A stretch of DNA of 23,817 nucleotides from CAZFXZ01 sp964523165 (lineage in GTDB: Bacteria; Patescibacteriota; Patescibacteriia; JACRDY01), in contig CAZFXZ010000010.1 in NCBI GenBank assembly GCA_964523165.1, positions 1 through 23,817 on the forward strand, in the 5' to 3' direction. The notes under the pieces were generated by a model. It did not search any database, had not been told where the DNA came from, and was given only the letters and a program-made list of their open reading frames with translations. Below, one piece after another: positions 1-7,187 of this stretch (positions within the stretch are counted from its first letter, which is position 1; every line of letters begins with the position of its first letter). Both the position numbers and the translations under genes were made by a program.

Positions 1-386
1 AAGTCAATCAAGATGTCATGGTCAAAGTCCGCAATCTAGAAAAAGTTGGCGAAGTTTTTGCCAAGGCCGGTGAGTTGGGCGCCAACAGCGTCGGTGGTTT
101 GCAGTTTACCGTTGATGATCCGGAAGCTGCCAAACAAGAAGCCCGAGTTGAAGCTATCAAGCAAGCCCAAGATAAAGCCAAGTTTTTGGCTGATGAAACG
201 GGCATTAAACTGGGCAATATTGTCAGCTTCTACGAATATGCTCCCAGTGAAGGCCCGGTTTATGACACCTTTGCCGTCAAAACCGAAGCCATCGGTTTGG
301 GTGGCGGTGGCGCCGCCCCCAGTATTGCCACGGGCAGCAGTGAAGTCATAGTTAATGTCAACGTCAGCTACGAAGTTTTACGTTAA
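1..386 (+). CDS. SIMPL (DUF541) domain protein, 3' part only
   Basis: The 5' end lies outside the window; the frame is already open at base 3 and stops with TAA at 384-386, leaving about 127 residues. The visible part has the layout of a SIMPL/DUF541 C-terminal half: a 'vrnlekvge' strand, a 'GA' turn, a DDPE segment, a long helix rich in Ala/Lys/Gln ('EARVEAIKQAQDKAKFLA'), a strand with 'LGNIVSFYEY', and a closing 'EVIVNVNVSYEV' strand. A Gly-rich linker (about residues 100-105 of the visible part) precedes the last strand. SIMPL proteins are usually exported and their biochemical role is poorly known; any signal peptide would be upstream of the window. A terminator follows directly, so this gene ends its transcription unit. 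Family assignment is by recognised pattern only. Confidence 0.75.
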   Translation, partial: VNQDVMVKVRNLEKVGEVFAKAGELGANSVGGLQFTVDDPEAAKQEARVEAIKQAQDKAKFLADETGIKLGNIVSFYEYAPSEGPVYDTFAVKTEAIGLGGGGAAPSIATGSSEVIVNVNVSYEVLR

Positions 387-404
387 AATAGGTTATCACA
401 AACA

Positions 405-436
405 ACAAACGGCCTAAAATGGCCGTTTTTGTTTTG
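405..436 (+). terminator. Rho-independent terminator after the SIMPL gene
   Basis: Perfect 8-bp stem AAACGGCC (407-414) / GGCCGTTT (421-428) with a 6-nt loop TAAAAT, followed by a T-rich run at 425-439. It lies 20 bases after the SIMPL stop codon and just ahead of the enolase promoter, so it separates the two transcription units. Confidence 0.85.
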
Positions 437-445
437 TTTAAAAAG

Positions 446-454
446 TGTTATACT
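446..454 (+). promoter_or_regulatory. Extended -10 promoter of the enolase operon
   Basis: TGtTATACT: TG at 446-447 and the -10 hexamer TATACT at 449-454. No good -35 is seen, as is common for extended -10 promoters. The predicted start of transcription is near 461, giving a leader of about 19 nt before the enolase ATG at 480, with no Shine-Dalgarno sequence in it. Confidence 0.6.
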
Positions 455-479
455 AGTGTCAAACAAAATAAATTATTTT

Positions 480-1736
480 ATGAAAATCAAAAATATCACC
501 GCTCGAGAAATATTGGATTCGCGCGGTACGCCGACGATTGAAGCCAAGGTAATTTTAAAAAATGGTCTGTGGGCCAAAGCTTCCGTACCGTCGGGTGCTT
601 CGACTGGCATCCATGAAGCTTGGGAGTTGCGCGATGGCGACAAAAAACGTTATGGCGGTAAAGGCGTTTTGAAAGCTGTTAACAACGTTAATAAAATTAT
701 TTCCCCGGCCTTAAGCGGTTATAAAGTTTTTGACCAACAAAAAATTGATCAAAAGTTAATTTCTCTAGATGGCACGACCAACAAAAGCAAATTAGGCGCC
801 AATGCCATTTTGGCCGTTTCTCTAGCTTGTGCCAGAGCCGGAGCAGTGGCTAAAGATCAGCCCCTTTATAAATATTTACGCGCGACTTTCAAAAAACAGT
901 TAGGTTTGGGCCATGATTTTTATCTGCCCCGACCAATGATGAATGTTATCAACGGCGGTTTGCACGCTGATTCTGGTTTGGATATCCAAGAATTTATGAT
1001 TGTGCCGCAACAGCGATCGGCCGCCGCCCAAGTGCGTTGCGGAGCCGAAGTTTTTGCCGTTTTGCGGACTTTACTCAAAGCGCAAAAATTATCGATTGGG
1101 GTGGGGGATGAAGGTGGCTTTGCTCCACACTTGGGCAAAACCACGGCCGCTTTTGATATTTTACTTTTAGCTATCAAGCAAGCCGGTTATCAGGCCGGTC
1201 GGGATGTCAAATTGGCTATCGACGCGGCCGCCTCGGGTTGGTATAAAAATAAAAAATATCGTTTTGAAAATCAAGAACTAGTGGCTGATCAACTAACCGA
1301 CATTTATCAAACGTGGTTAGCAAAATATCCGCTAGTTTCGATCGAAGATGGTTTGAGTCAAGATGACTGGGCTGGTTGGGCCAGACAAACCGCCGTTTTG
1401 AAAAACCAAGCCATGTTAGTCGGCGATGATCTGTTTGTGACCAATACGGCTCGTTTAAGTATGGGCATTGCTAAAAATGTAGCTAGTGCCGTCCTGATAA
1501 AAGTTAATCAAATTGGTAGTTTGAGCGAAACAATAGACTGTGTGTCTTTGGCTCATAAACATGGTTATAAAGTCGTGGTCTCGCATCGCTCGGGTGAAAC
1601 GGTCGATCCGTTTATTGCCGATTTGGCCGTGGCCGCGGGTGTCCAATATCTCAAAGCTGGTTCGTTGTCGCGGGGTGAACGTTTGGCTAAATATAATCGT
1701 TTAACGGAAATAGAAGCCGAATTAAAATCCCGATGA
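480..1736 (+). CDS. eno: Enolase (phosphopyruvate hydratase)
   Basis: Catalyses 2-phosphoglycerate to phosphoenolpyruvate in lower glycolysis; cytoplasmic and Mg-dependent. The product is 418 residues, a normal enolase length. Motifs in order: SGASTG 38-43 (mobile loop), GANAILAVSLA 106-116, NGGLHAD 158-164, DIQEFMIVP 168-176, GDEGGFAP with catalytic Glu211, metal ligands Asp248, Glu289 (SIEDGL) and Asp316 (GDDLF), catalytic Lys341 in IKVNQIG, SHRSGET 368-374, and Lys392. All catalytic and metal residues are present. The reading frame is open further upstream to an ATG at 429, but that start lies inside the terminator and upstream of the -10 box; homology begins at MKIKNITAREILDSRG, so 480 is chosen. 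The last bases overlap the ATG of the next gene (ATGA, 1733-1736), indicating translational coupling with the mutase that makes its substrate. Confidence 0.97.
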   Translation: MKIKNITAREILDSRGTPTIEAKVILKNGLWAKASVPSGASTGIHEAWELRDGDKKRYGGKGVLKAVNNVNKIISPALSGYKVFDQQKIDQKLISLDGTTNKSKLGANAILAVSLACARAGAVAKDQPLYKYLRATFKKQLGLGHDFYLPRPMMNVINGGLHADSGLDIQEFMIVPQQRSAAAQVRCGAEVFAVLRTLLKAQKLSIGVGDEGGFAPHLGKTTAAFDILLLAIKQAGYQAGRDVKLAIDAAASGWYKNKKYRFENQELVADQLTDIYQTWLAKYPLVSIEDGLSQDDWAGWARQTAVLKNQAMLVGDDLFVTNTARLSMGIAKNVASAVLIKVNQIGSLSETIDCVSLAHKHGYKVVVSHRSGETVDPFIADLAVAAGVQYLKAGSLSRGERLAKYNRLTEIEAELKSR

Positions 1737-3283
1737 AAAAAAATCGCTCAGCATTACCTTTGGTTTTATTGATTTTAGATGGTTGGGGAATAAATCGCCA
1801 AAAAGTTGGCAATGCGATTTTGTTGGCCAAGACTCCAAATTTAGACAAACTCATGGCCACTTCGCATGTTGGACAGCTGCAAGCTAGCGGTTTGGCGGTT
1901 GGTTTGCCAGCCGGCCAAGCCGGTAATTCTGAAGCTGGTCATCTCAACATCGGCGCCGGACGTATCGTCGAAAGTGATGCTTTGCGTATCAACCGTGACA
2001 TCAAAAATGGCACCTTTTTTAAACACTCGGCTTTTATTAGCGCGGTTAATCACGTCCGCAAAAACCATAGCGCTTTGCACGTTATGGCTTTGTTGAGCGG
2101 GCCAAATTCACCGCATGTTGATTTTAATCACTTACTGGCTTTTGCTAAATTTTTGAAACAACAAAAAATCACTCGACCGATTTTTTGGCATATCATCACC
2201 GACGGTCGCGACGCCGGCCAATTTGAAGCTGTGAAATTTTTGGAAACTTGGCAAGCCAAAACTGCTGGTCTGGGTCAGGTGGCCACGGTCATGGGGCGTT
2301 TTTACGCCATGGACCGCAAAAAATATTGGGCCCGGACCAAGTTGGCTTATCAAGCCATGGTCATGGGACGAGGCAAAAAGGCTTCAACAGCCAACCAAGC
2401 CATCACCCAAGCTTATCAAAAAGGTCAAAGCGATGAATTTATTTCGCCCACTGTCATAGTCAAAAACAATCATCCGGTCGGCATGATTGATAATGACGAC
2501 GCGATTGTGTTTTTGAATTTACGTTCCGATCGAGCCCGTCAATTAGCCAAGCCTTTTGTCCAGCCGCATTTTGAAAAAAAAGGCGGTTTCAGTCGTGGTC
2601 GAATTTTAAAAAATACCGCCTTCGTTGCTCTGACTGACTTTGGTCCGGATTTAGATAGTATCATCACGGCTTATCCGTCTTTGATTTTAAAAAATACTTT
2701 GCCGGCTGCTTTGTCTGATCTGCGCCAGCTTTATATTGCGGAAAGTGAAAAATATGCCCATGTCACATATTTTATCAACGGTGGATACGCTCAGCCGATC
2801 GACGGTGAAAAACGTTTGCGCGTCGCTTCACCTCGAGCCAAAAATTATAATCTCGAGCCGGCTATGGCGGCTGAAAAAATTAGTCAAAGTATTGTCAGAT
2901 TTTTGCGTAATAAAAAATATGATGTGATGGTAGCCAACTTTGCCAATGCTGACATGGTTGGTCATACCGGCGACTTGCCGGCCGCGATTGCCGCCGTGAC
3001 TAAAGTCGATGAAGAAATTGGCAAAATTTTTACAGCCGTAAAAAAAGTTGCTGGTACTTTAGTTATCACTGCTGATCATGGTACGGCCGAAGAAATGATT
3101 GATCGCGGTAGTAAATTGAGTCGCAACAGTCACACGACCAATCCCGTGCCATTTATTATCGCCGGTCGCGGTTGGTCGGCCAAAAAAATAAAAAACGGTA
3201 TATTGGCCAATATTGCCCCAACTATCTTGGATATTGTCGGAAAACCCTGTCCGCCAGAAATGACTAAAAAAAGTTTGCTATAA
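1733..3283 (+). CDS. gpmI: 2,3-bisphosphoglycerate-independent phosphoglycerate mutase, diverged copy 1
   Basis: Interconverts 3- and 2-phosphoglycerate using two Mn ions and a phosphoserine intermediate. It is 516 residues, normal for iPGM. Core residues are visible: LDGWG 15-19 (metal Asp16), GNSEAGH 64-70 with nucleophile Ser66, DGRD 157-160, GRFYAMDR 188-195, RSDRAR 264-269, EKYAHVT 339-345, Asp407 and His411 in NADMVGHTG, Asp448-His449 in TADHG, and His467 in HTTNPVP. It departs from the family at several substrate-site positions: the usual GGVHxHxxHL segment reads GPNSPHVDFNHL (122-133), GQMGNSEVGH reads GQAGNSEAGH, and DGRDTPP reads DGRDAGQ. The gene starts in an ATGA overlap with enolase, and the second copy follows 8 bp downstream. 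It is probably an active mutase, but altered kinetics or substrate are possible. Confidence 0.92.
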   Translation: MKKNRSALPLVLLILDGWGINRQKVGNAILLAKTPNLDKLMATSHVGQLQASGLAVGLPAGQAGNSEAGHLNIGAGRIVESDALRINRDIKNGTFFKHSAFISAVNHVRKNHSALHVMALLSGPNSPHVDFNHLLAFAKFLKQQKITRPIFWHIITDGRDAGQFEAVKFLETWQAKTAGLGQVATVMGRFYAMDRKKYWARTKLAYQAMVMGRGKKASTANQAITQAYQKGQSDEFISPTVIVKNNHPVGMIDNDDAIVFLNLRSDRARQLAKPFVQPHFEKKGGFSRGRILKNTAFVALTDFGPDLDSIITAYPSLILKNTLPAALSDLRQLYIAESEKYAHVTYFINGGYAQPIDGEKRLRVASPRAKNYNLEPAMAAEKISQSIVRFLRNKKYDVMVANFANADMVGHTGDLPAAIAAVTKVDEEIGKIFTAVKKVAGTLVITADHGTAEEMIDRGSKLSRNSHTTNPVPFIIAGRGWSAKKIKNGILANIAPTILDIVGKPCPPEMTKKSLL

Positions 3284-3284
3284 T
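3276..3284 (+). promoter_or_regulatory. Extended -10 promoter giving a leaderless gpmI copy 2 transcript
   Basis: TGcTATAAT: TG at 3276-3277 and consensus TATAAT at 3279-3284, overlapping the stop codon of the first mutase. Only 7 bases separate the hexamer from the ATG at 3292, so transcription should start at or within a base or two of the start codon. This would give the second mutase an internal promoter and a leaderless mRNA. Confidence 0.6.
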
Positions 3285-3291
3285 TAGATAT

Positions 3292-4878
3292 ATGTCCGAT
3301 CGACCCAAACCAATTGTCTTGGCCATCTTGGATGGTTGGGGCATAGCCCCACCTTCCGATGGTAATGCTATTAGTCAAGCCAAGACTCCGATCATGGATA
3401 AATTGATTACCACCTATCCGGTCTTTTCGCTTAAGGCGGCTTCTGAAGAGGTTGGCTTGGGGTTTGGCGAGATGGGTAATTCTGAGGTTGGTCACCTAAA
3501 TTTAGGCGCCGGCAAGGTTATCTATCAAAATTTACCGCGTATCAATCATGCTATTTTGGATAAAAGTTTTTTTGACAACGAAGTTTTGTTAAAAGCCATT
3601 AAACACGCCAAAAAAAATAAATCAAAATTACACCTCATTGGCTTAGCCTCACCGGGCGGTGTCCATGCTCACATTGATCACCTTTACGCTTTATTAGAAT
3701 TGGCCAAAAAAGAGAAATTTAAAGATGTTTACGTCCATGCCATTTTGGACGGTCGTGATACGATTTATAATGTCGGCCTAAAGTTTATTGGCGAATTGCA
3801 AAAAAAGCTGAAGACTTTAAAAGTTGGGCAATTAGCCAGTTTGTCTGGACGTTATTACGCCATGGATCGAGATAATCATTGGGAAAGAATCGAAGAAGCT
3901 TTTAAGGCCATGGTTAAAGGTCAAGCCAAAAACCAGACCCGTGATCCGATCGCAGCCATCGAAGCGGCTTACAAGAAAAAAGTTTATGATGAAGAATTCC
4001 CGCCAACAGTTATCACTGATGATAATGACAAGCCAATAACGACGATTGACGACGGAGATTCGGCTATCTTTTTCAACTTTCGGGCTGATCGCGGCCGACA
4101 GCTGACCAAGGCTTTTGTTTTGCCTGATTTTAACAAATTTGAGCGAACTTATTTCAAAGATCTATTTTTTGTCACCTTGATGGAGTATGAAAAAGATTTG
4201 CCGGTCGAAATCGCTTTTCCGCCTATCACCGTTGATTGGCCTTTAGCTCGCGTTTTGTCAGAAAATAAATTAAAACAATTGCATATTGCCGAAACGGAAA
4301 AATATGTCCACGTGACTTTTTTCTTTAATGGTTTGAAAGATATCTGTTATGATGGTGAAGATCAAGTCGTTGTGCCATCGCCGCGTGTTTCTTCCTATGA
4401 CAAAAAGCCGGCCATGAGCGCGCCCGAAGTCACCAAAAAAGTTATTGCCGCGATCAAAGATGACAAATATGACTTTATTTTAGTAAATTTTGCCAACCCG
4501 GATATGGTGGCTCACACCGGTAATTTGTCAGCTTCGATTGAAGCCAATGAAATAGTTGATGATTGTATCGGCAAAATTAGTGATGTGGTCTTGGCTAAAG
4601 ATGGTGTTTTGTTTATCAGCGCCGATCACGGTAATGCCGAAGAGTTGGTCAATTTACAAACTGGTGAAAAAGACAAAGAGCACAGCACCAACCCCGTACC
4701 ATTGATTGCCATCAGTCAAAAATGGCAAGGCAAGGCTTCGGGTGAGGTTGAGGCTATTGGTTCTGATCTGTCGCTCTTGCCGCCAACTGGCATGTTGGCC
4801 GATGTGGCGCCGACGATTTTGGCGGTTTTGGATATCAAAAAACCAGCTGACATGACTGGTGAGGCTTTACTTGATTAG
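3292..4878 (+). CDS. gpmI: 2,3-bisphosphoglycerate-independent phosphoglycerate mutase, canonical copy 2
   Basis: Same reaction as the preceding gene, with family-consensus motifs: LDGWG (metal Asp14), GEMGNSEVGHLNLGAGK with nucleophile Ser64, GGVHAHIDHL (His125, His127), DGRDT, SGRYYAMDRD, FRADRGRQL, AETEKYVHVTFFFNG, Asp404 and His408 in NPDMVAHTG, Asp445-His446 in SADHGNAEE, and His464 in HSTNPVP. It is 528 residues, slightly longer than usual because of an insertion near residues 480-500 before the final 'DVAPTIL' segment. It is a paralogue of the adjacent first copy and the better candidate for the housekeeping enzyme. It has a consensus extended -10 box directly upstream. The next gene, mutM, begins 3 bases after its stop. 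Confidence 0.95.
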   Translation: MSDRPKPIVLAILDGWGIAPPSDGNAISQAKTPIMDKLITTYPVFSLKAASEEVGLGFGEMGNSEVGHLNLGAGKVIYQNLPRINHAILDKSFFDNEVLLKAIKHAKKNKSKLHLIGLASPGGVHAHIDHLYALLELAKKEKFKDVYVHAILDGRDTIYNVGLKFIGELQKKLKTLKVGQLASLSGRYYAMDRDNHWERIEEAFKAMVKGQAKNQTRDPIAAIEAAYKKKVYDEEFPPTVITDDNDKPITTIDDGDSAIFFNFRADRGRQLTKAFVLPDFNKFERTYFKDLFFVTLMEYEKDLPVEIAFPPITVDWPLARVLSENKLKQLHIAETEKYVHVTFFFNGLKDICYDGEDQVVVPSPRVSSYDKKPAMSAPEVTKKVIAAIKDDKYDFILVNFANPDMVAHTGNLSASIEANEIVDDCIGKISDVVLAKDGVLFISADHGNAEELVNLQTGEKDKEHSTNPVPLIAISQKWQGKASGEVEAIGSDLSLLPPTGMLADVAPTILAVLDIKKPADMTGEALLD

Positions 4879-4881
4879 GCT

Positions 4882-5748
4882 ATGCCCGAATTGCCAGAAG
4901 TCCAAACCTTGGTTGGGCAATTACGCACTCGTTTGAAAAATAAAATCATCAGTCGAGTTGTTATTGATGATGAGCGGGCCGTGGTCGGTAAAGCATCTTT
5001 AGTCCGCAAAATTTTAACTCGAGCTAAGATTAATGACGTGCGACGCCGAGCTAAACTTTTGGTCATTGTTTTAAATAACAAAAATTTTGTTTTGATCCAC
5101 CTCAAAATGACCGGCCAATTGATCTTTTTAAACTCGCAAGGCCGCCTGACTGCCGTCGGTGGTCATCCCCAGCAAGGTGGGGAAGTTGATTTGCCTAATC
5201 GTTATACAAAAGTTATGCTAACCTTTACTGATGGCAGTCGATTGTTTTTCAATGACGTGCGACGGTTTGGCTGGTGGAAAGTCGTCGACGATTTGGGCTT
5301 GGATGAGATTTTTGCCAAATATGGCCCCGAGCCTCTGACTGGCGATTTTGGTCATAAAGTCTTGGCCGAGATTATAAAAAAATATCCGGGCCGCAAGCTC
5401 AAGGCTTTGTTACTCGATCAGTCTTTGATTGCCGGTCTGGGTAATATCTACGTTGATGAAAGTTGTTATGCCGCTGGTTTGCGACCGATGCGCCGAGTCT
5501 CTACTTTAAACAATAGGGAAATAAAAAAACTCGCCGTAGCCATTCCCAAGATTTTACGACTGTCGATCAAACACGGCGGGACATCGACCAGCGATTATCG
5601 ACACAGCGATGGTCGTAAAGGTAATTTTCAAAACAAATTAAAGGTTTATGGTCGCGGACAACAAGTCTGTCGACGTTGTCAAACAAAAATCATCCGGACT
5701 GTTTGTGCCGGTCGTGGCACGCACTATTGTCCGACGTGTCAAAAATAA
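4882..5748 (+). CDS. mutM: Formamidopyrimidine-DNA glycosylase (Fpg/MutM)
   Basis: Bifunctional base-excision repair enzyme that removes 8-oxoguanine and FaPy lesions and cleaves the abasic site. It is 288 residues. The start MPELPEV supplies the catalytic N-terminal Pro2 and Glu3 after Met removal, which fixes the start at 4882. Also seen: Lys58 in RRRAKLL, HLKMTGQL 73-80, DVRRFGWW, QSLIAGLGNIYVDE (helix-two-turn-helix), and SDYRHSDGRKGNFQ. A C-terminal zinc finger uses Cys263, Cys266, Cys283 and Cys286, with GRGTHYCP carrying the DNA-contacting Arg278. A segment around residues 85-100 (QGRLTAVGGHPQQGGEV) is somewhat longer than in E. coli Fpg. It is transcribed with the upstream mutase, with a 3-base gap. 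Confidence 0.96.
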   Translation: MPELPEVQTLVGQLRTRLKNKIISRVVIDDERAVVGKASLVRKILTRAKINDVRRRAKLLVIVLNNKNFVLIHLKMTGQLIFLNSQGRLTAVGGHPQQGGEVDLPNRYTKVMLTFTDGSRLFFNDVRRFGWWKVVDDLGLDEIFAKYGPEPLTGDFGHKVLAEIIKKYPGRKLKALLLDQSLIAGLGNIYVDESCYAAGLRPMRRVSTLNNREIKKLAVAIPKILRLSIKHGGTSTSDYRHSDGRKGNFQNKLKVYGRGQQVCRRCQTKIIRTVCAGRGTHYCPTCQK

Positions 5749-5760
5749 TTTTACAATTAT

Positions 5761-6000
5761 ATGTTTAATGAAGAGCGTTATTCCCACGAGCAGCATGTGG
5801 CTTCAGACTATTTTGCTGATGATGAGCAGCTAAAAGAAAAGTTGGGTCAATTGCCTGATATTGATACCGTTGATGAAATTGTCAGTCGAGAAGTCGATCC
5901 GAGACCCAAGATCCGCCGAGAAGTTGATCCGAGTGGCATCCGCGATAAACTCAAGTCGAAAAGTAAACAAAACACAGACCGGTCACGATCAGGCCAATAA
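5761..6000 (+). CDS. Small charged hypothetical protein
   Basis: A 79-residue hydrophilic protein with no recognised family. It begins 12 bases after mutM, on the same strand and with codon use like its neighbours, which supports a real gene. It is rich in Asp/Glu in the first half and Lys/Arg at the end. It contains a short internal repeat, REVDPRPKIR followed by REVDPSGIR (about residues 44-61). There is no TM segment, signal peptide or metal motif. Its last 50 bases (5951-6000) overlap, tail to tail, the end of the minus-strand DUF212 gene, so the real C-terminus may be ordinary coding space shared on both strands. It has no Shine-Dalgarno sequence. Function unknown. Confidence 0.5.
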   Translation: MFNEERYSHEQHVASDYFADDEQLKEKLGQLPDIDTVDEIVSREVDPRPKIRREVDPSGIRDKLKSKSKQNTDRSRSGQ

Positions 6001-6367
6001 CTAGACCGGCCAAGACTTCGCTCCAACGATGACCAATTTTTTCTCGAAGGTGGGGTAGTTGGGGGTCGGTGTTTATTTTGTTGATCACGGCCGCGTGTTG
6101 ACCCAAGGCCCAACGATAACCGGTAGCGTCACGGATGACCAAAATCGCCAACACGACAGCTAGGGCAAAAGTTGAAGAATGAAATCCGTCATTTAGCCCG
6201 ACACTCAGAGCCAAAGCGCTGACAATGGCAGTATGAGATGAAGGCATGCCACCGTAGTTTATTAATTGTTGCCAAGTAAAACGGTTTTGGGCCGTTTCAA
6301 TGACGGCTTTGATAATTTGTGCTACGATACCGGCGAATAAGGCTGGTAAAAAGATATACAGATCCAT
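5951..6367 (-). CDS. Divergent PAP2-family (DUF212) membrane protein
   Basis: A 138-residue integral membrane protein of the DUF212/'divergent PAP2' family (YuiD-like). Hydrophobic segments lie near residues 4-22, 45-60, 64-80 and 117-135. Family motifs are GGMPSSHTA (39-47), which corresponds to the PSGH block of PAP2 phosphatases, VIRDATGYRWALGQHA (77-92), and GHRWSEVLAG (112-121), which carries the second conserved His. The first Lys/Arg-Pro motif of true PAP2 enzymes is absent, as is usual for the family, so phosphatase activity is uncertain. The start codon lies only 7 bp from the divergent ATG of uppP, another lipid-phosphate phosphatase. Its 3' end overlaps the small plus-strand gene at 5761-6000. 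Confidence 0.85.
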   Translation of the reverse strand: MDLYIFLPALFAGIVAQIIKAVIETAQNRFTWQQLINYGGMPSSHTAIVSALALSVGLNDGFHSSTFALAVVLAILVIRDATGYRWALGQHAAVINKINTDPQLPHLREKIGHRWSEVLAGLVIGLIVTGLCFVYFST

Positions 6368-6374
6368 AAAATAT

Positions 6375-7184
6375 ATGATTTTTTTAATAAGTGGTTTATT
6401 TGGCTTGATTCAGGGTTTGACTGAATTTATTCCCGTTTCCTCGTCGGGGCATTTGGTGATTTTGCATGCCTGGTTGGACTTACCGCTAGCGGATCAGTTA
6501 GCTTTTGATGTAGCTTTGCATTTTGGTACTTTGTTGGCCTTGGTCGTTTATTTTTGGTCTGAAGTTAAAAAATATACTTTGGCTTGGTTGTCCAGTTGGC
6601 GACAAAAACCGGCCGGTTGGTCAGTCGATCAACGTTTGTCTTGGTTGGTCGGTTTATCGATCGTTCCCGCCGGCTTGGTTGGTTTGGTCGGAGAAGATAT
6701 TTTACAACAAACCTTTCGTCATCCCTCGTGGGTGGCGATCACGCTGGTGGCCGTCGCGATATTGTTTTTTGTTTATGAGCACGTGCCCAACCGGACCAAA
6801 ACGATCGAGCAACTTTCCGCCATATCAATTTTAAAAATTTCTTTGGCTCAAGTTTTATCATTAGTCCCCGGCGTTTCCCGATCAGGTATAACTATTATAG
6901 CAGGGCTGGGTGAAAAATTACAACGTGATCAAGCCGCCCGCCTATCTTTTTTGATGGCCATACCGATTGTTTTTTTGGCCACGGTAAAAAAAATCTACGA
7001 CCTGACACAAAGTGGCTTACTGGCCGCCGAGATCCCGCTTTATATTATTGGTTTTGTGACCGCGGCCGTGAGCGGCTACTTGGCTATCGCTTATCTGTTG
7101 CGTTATCTTAAAAACCATTCGCTAGCGATTTTTGCTTGGTATCGAATTGTTTTAGCAATTTTGGTTTGGTGGTTATTAGTTTAA
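6375..7184 (+). CDS. uppP: Undecaprenyl-diphosphatase (bacitracin-resistance protein UppP/BacA)
   Basis: Dephosphorylates undecaprenyl diphosphate to regenerate the lipid carrier of peptidoglycan and surface-glycan synthesis; polytopic membrane enzyme. It is 269 residues. The N-terminal motif GLTEFIPVSSSGHL (14-27) contains the catalytic Glu and His, and the second motif PGVSRSG (165-171) holds the catalytic Arg/Ser. The frame is open upstream to an ATG at 6300, but that would read through the divergent DUF212 gene and adds a non-homologous basic tail; homology starts at MIFLISGLFGLIQG, so 6375 is used. The promoter must lie inside the DUF212 coding region; TATACA at 6355-6360 is a possible -10. 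It is followed after 3 bases by the GDP-mannose pyrophosphorylase gene. Confidence 0.96.
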   Translation: MIFLISGLFGLIQGLTEFIPVSSSGHLVILHAWLDLPLADQLAFDVALHFGTLLALVVYFWSEVKKYTLAWLSSWRQKPAGWSVDQRLSWLVGLSIVPAGLVGLVGEDILQQTFRHPSWVAITLVAVAILFFVYEHVPNRTKTIEQLSAISILKISLAQVLSLVPGVSRSGITIIAGLGEKLQRDQAARLSFLMAIPIVFLATVKKIYDLTQSGLLAAEIPLYIIGFVTAAVSGYLAIAYLLRYLKNHSLAIFAWYRIVLAILVWWLLV

Positions 7185-7187
7185 ACT

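Noticed and set aside
429..479. Upstream ATG that would add 17 residues to enolase
   Set aside because: It lies in the terminator and upstream of the -10 box, and the added residues have no enolase similarity.
1733..1745. Run of eight A at the start of gpmI copy 1 as a programmed slippage site
   Set aside because: The frame is intact and continuous, and no alternative frame product is supported.
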